Source of the DNA: Bacteroidaceae bacterium
Lineage (GTDB): Bacteria; Bacteroidota; Bacteroidia; Bacteroidales; Bacteroidaceae
Reading direction: 5' to 3'
Length of the DNA: 41,628 nt
Assembly (NCBI GenBank): GCA_017645655.1
Contig: JAGCNZ010000082.1
Span: forward strand, 1-41,628
Shown here: positions 40,887-41,628 of the stretch, in pieces
Numbering within the stretch: position 1 is the stretch's first letter
How the letters are laid out: every line of letters begins with the position of its first letter
The notes under the pieces: generated by a model
Seen by the model: the letters and a program-made list of their open reading frames with translations, nothing else
Told to the model about the DNA's origin: nothing
The model's database searches: none
Translations under genes and position numbers: made by a program

Positions 40887-41628
40887 CGTTCGCAAGTTTC
40901 TTTTCCGCCTCTTCTGCCTTTTCGAAATGGAAACTGTCCCAAGTCTTCTCGAAGAGCGCGGCGATTTCCTTTGTGCAGAGATTGCCGATGCTGCCCTCGT
41001 GGCTGTGCCTGACCTCCTTCTTCGGAACGAAGCGTCCCGCCTCGATGTCCAGCCCTACCTTCTTGTAGGCGTCGCGGAAAGGCATGCCCTCGGCTGCCAG
41101 TCGGTTCACTTCCTCCACGGAGAACATCAGGTCGTAGCGCGCATCGTCGAGGATATGTTCGTTCACCTCGAGCCGACTTATAATGTAGGTCGCCATCTGC
41201 AGGCACTCCCTCAACTCCTGGAAAGCAGGCAGGAAGACCTCCTTTATGATTTGAAGGTCGCGGAAATAGCCGCTCGGCAGGTTGTTCATGATGAGCGTAA
41301 CTTGCTGAGGCAGGGCTTGAATCTTGTTGCACTTGGCACGTGTCAGTTCGAAAACATCCGGGTTCTTCTTGTGAGGCATAATGCTCGAGCCGGTCGTGCA
41401 CTCCTTTGGCAATTTGATGAAACCAAAGTTCTGACTGTTGAAGAGGCATGCGTCGAAGGCCAACTTGCTGACGGTTCCTGCTATTCCAGCCAAGGCGAAA
41501 GCCACGTTGCGCTCAGTCTTGCCGCGTCCCATCTGAGCATAGACCACGTTGTAATCAAGGGAATCGAAGCCCAGCAACTCAGTCGTCATCGTCCTGTTCA
41601 AGGGGAACGACGAGCCGTAGCCCGCGGC
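40879..41628 (-). CDS. argH: Argininosuccinate lyase, 5' end outside window
   Basis: The last 249 residues of argininosuccinate lyase, the final step of arginine synthesis (argininosuccinate to arginine and fumarate). The family signature GSSIMPHKKNPD is intact (context CTTGSSIMPHKKNPDVFELTRAKCNKIQALP), and the frame extends upstream of the window start with AAGYGSSFPLNRTMTTELLGF. It belongs to the fumarase/aspartase superfamily, a tetramer in the cytoplasm. The downstream lipoprotein gene overlaps its stop. Confidence 0.96.
   Translation of the reverse strand, partial: AAGYGSSFPLNRTMTTELLGFDSLDYNVVYAQMGRGKTERNVAFALAGIAGTVSKLAFDACLFNSQNFGFIKLPKECTTGSSIMPHKKNPDVFELTRAKCNKIQALPQQVTLIMNNLPSGYFRDLQIIKEVFLPAFQELRECLQMATYIISRLEVNEHILDDARYDLMFSVEEVNRLAAEGMPFRDAYKKVGLDIEAGRFVPKKEVRHSHEGSIGNLCTKEIAALFEKTWDSFHFEKAEEAEKKLANDE

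Overview
The window reads as a Bacteroidota chromosome, most likely a moderately GC-rich Prevotella-lineage member of the Bacteroidales. The signs are: promoters of the TAnnTTTG (-7) type, almost no Shine-Dalgarno sequences, type IX secretion (T9SS)-style C-terminal tails, HU-like proteins of the Bacteroidales type, a complete Bat (aerotolerance) locus, and a giant two-part sensor kinase. I saw no tRNA, rRNA, CRISPR array, insertion sequence or prophage. Species cannot be settled from the sequence alone.

Layout. 0-2.2 kb: 3' part of an RND efflux pump. 2.4-5.3 kb: an HU/winged-helix protein, then an ECF sigma factor, a one-pass membrane protein (possible anti-sigma) and a secreted protein. 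5.5-7.1 kb: a GH20 hexosaminidase. 7.3-9.7 kb: a BlaI-type repressor and an M56 sensor peptidase fused to plug-like and TonB-C domains. 10-12.3 kb: a membrane-anchored AraC regulator converging on two secreted proteins. 12.6-16.4 kb: ftsY, rimO, a small HU gene and an HU-membrane-LysM protein. 16.5-18.5 kb (minus): a repeat protein with a sorting tail and a beta-helix-like protein. 18.9-34.6 kb (plus): one long gene train of moxR, DUF58, a membrane protein, batA, a fused batB-batC, batD, batE, a double sensor kinase, its response regulator, a small AbgT-like membrane protein and a UvrD/PcrA helicase. 34.8-40.1 kb (minus): a short tail-bearing protein, a GH3 beta-glucosidase with PA14, and a GLUG-repeat protein. 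40.3-41.6 kb (minus): argH (5' end outside the window) overlapping a Cys-rich lipoprotein gene.

How genes work together. MoxR, DUF58 and the Bat proteins should form a membrane-bound AAA+/VWA chaperone-like complex facing the periplasm. The tightly linked kinase and regulator may sense envelope or oxidative stress and share its transcript. The GH3 and GLUG genes overlap by 4 bp and look like one secreted glycan-degradation unit.

The most unusual layer is non-coding. At least four arrays have exactly or almost exactly 22-bp spacing of a short palindromic core (ACGTG or CATG). Three lie just after genes, one inside an operon, and a fifth related array lies within a coding region. In addition, a 28-nt GTAAAT leader element precedes four start codons (its TTG may be the start codon of rimO), and a CCCCCTTTAGGGGG element supplies the stop codon of one gene and part of the signal peptide of the next.
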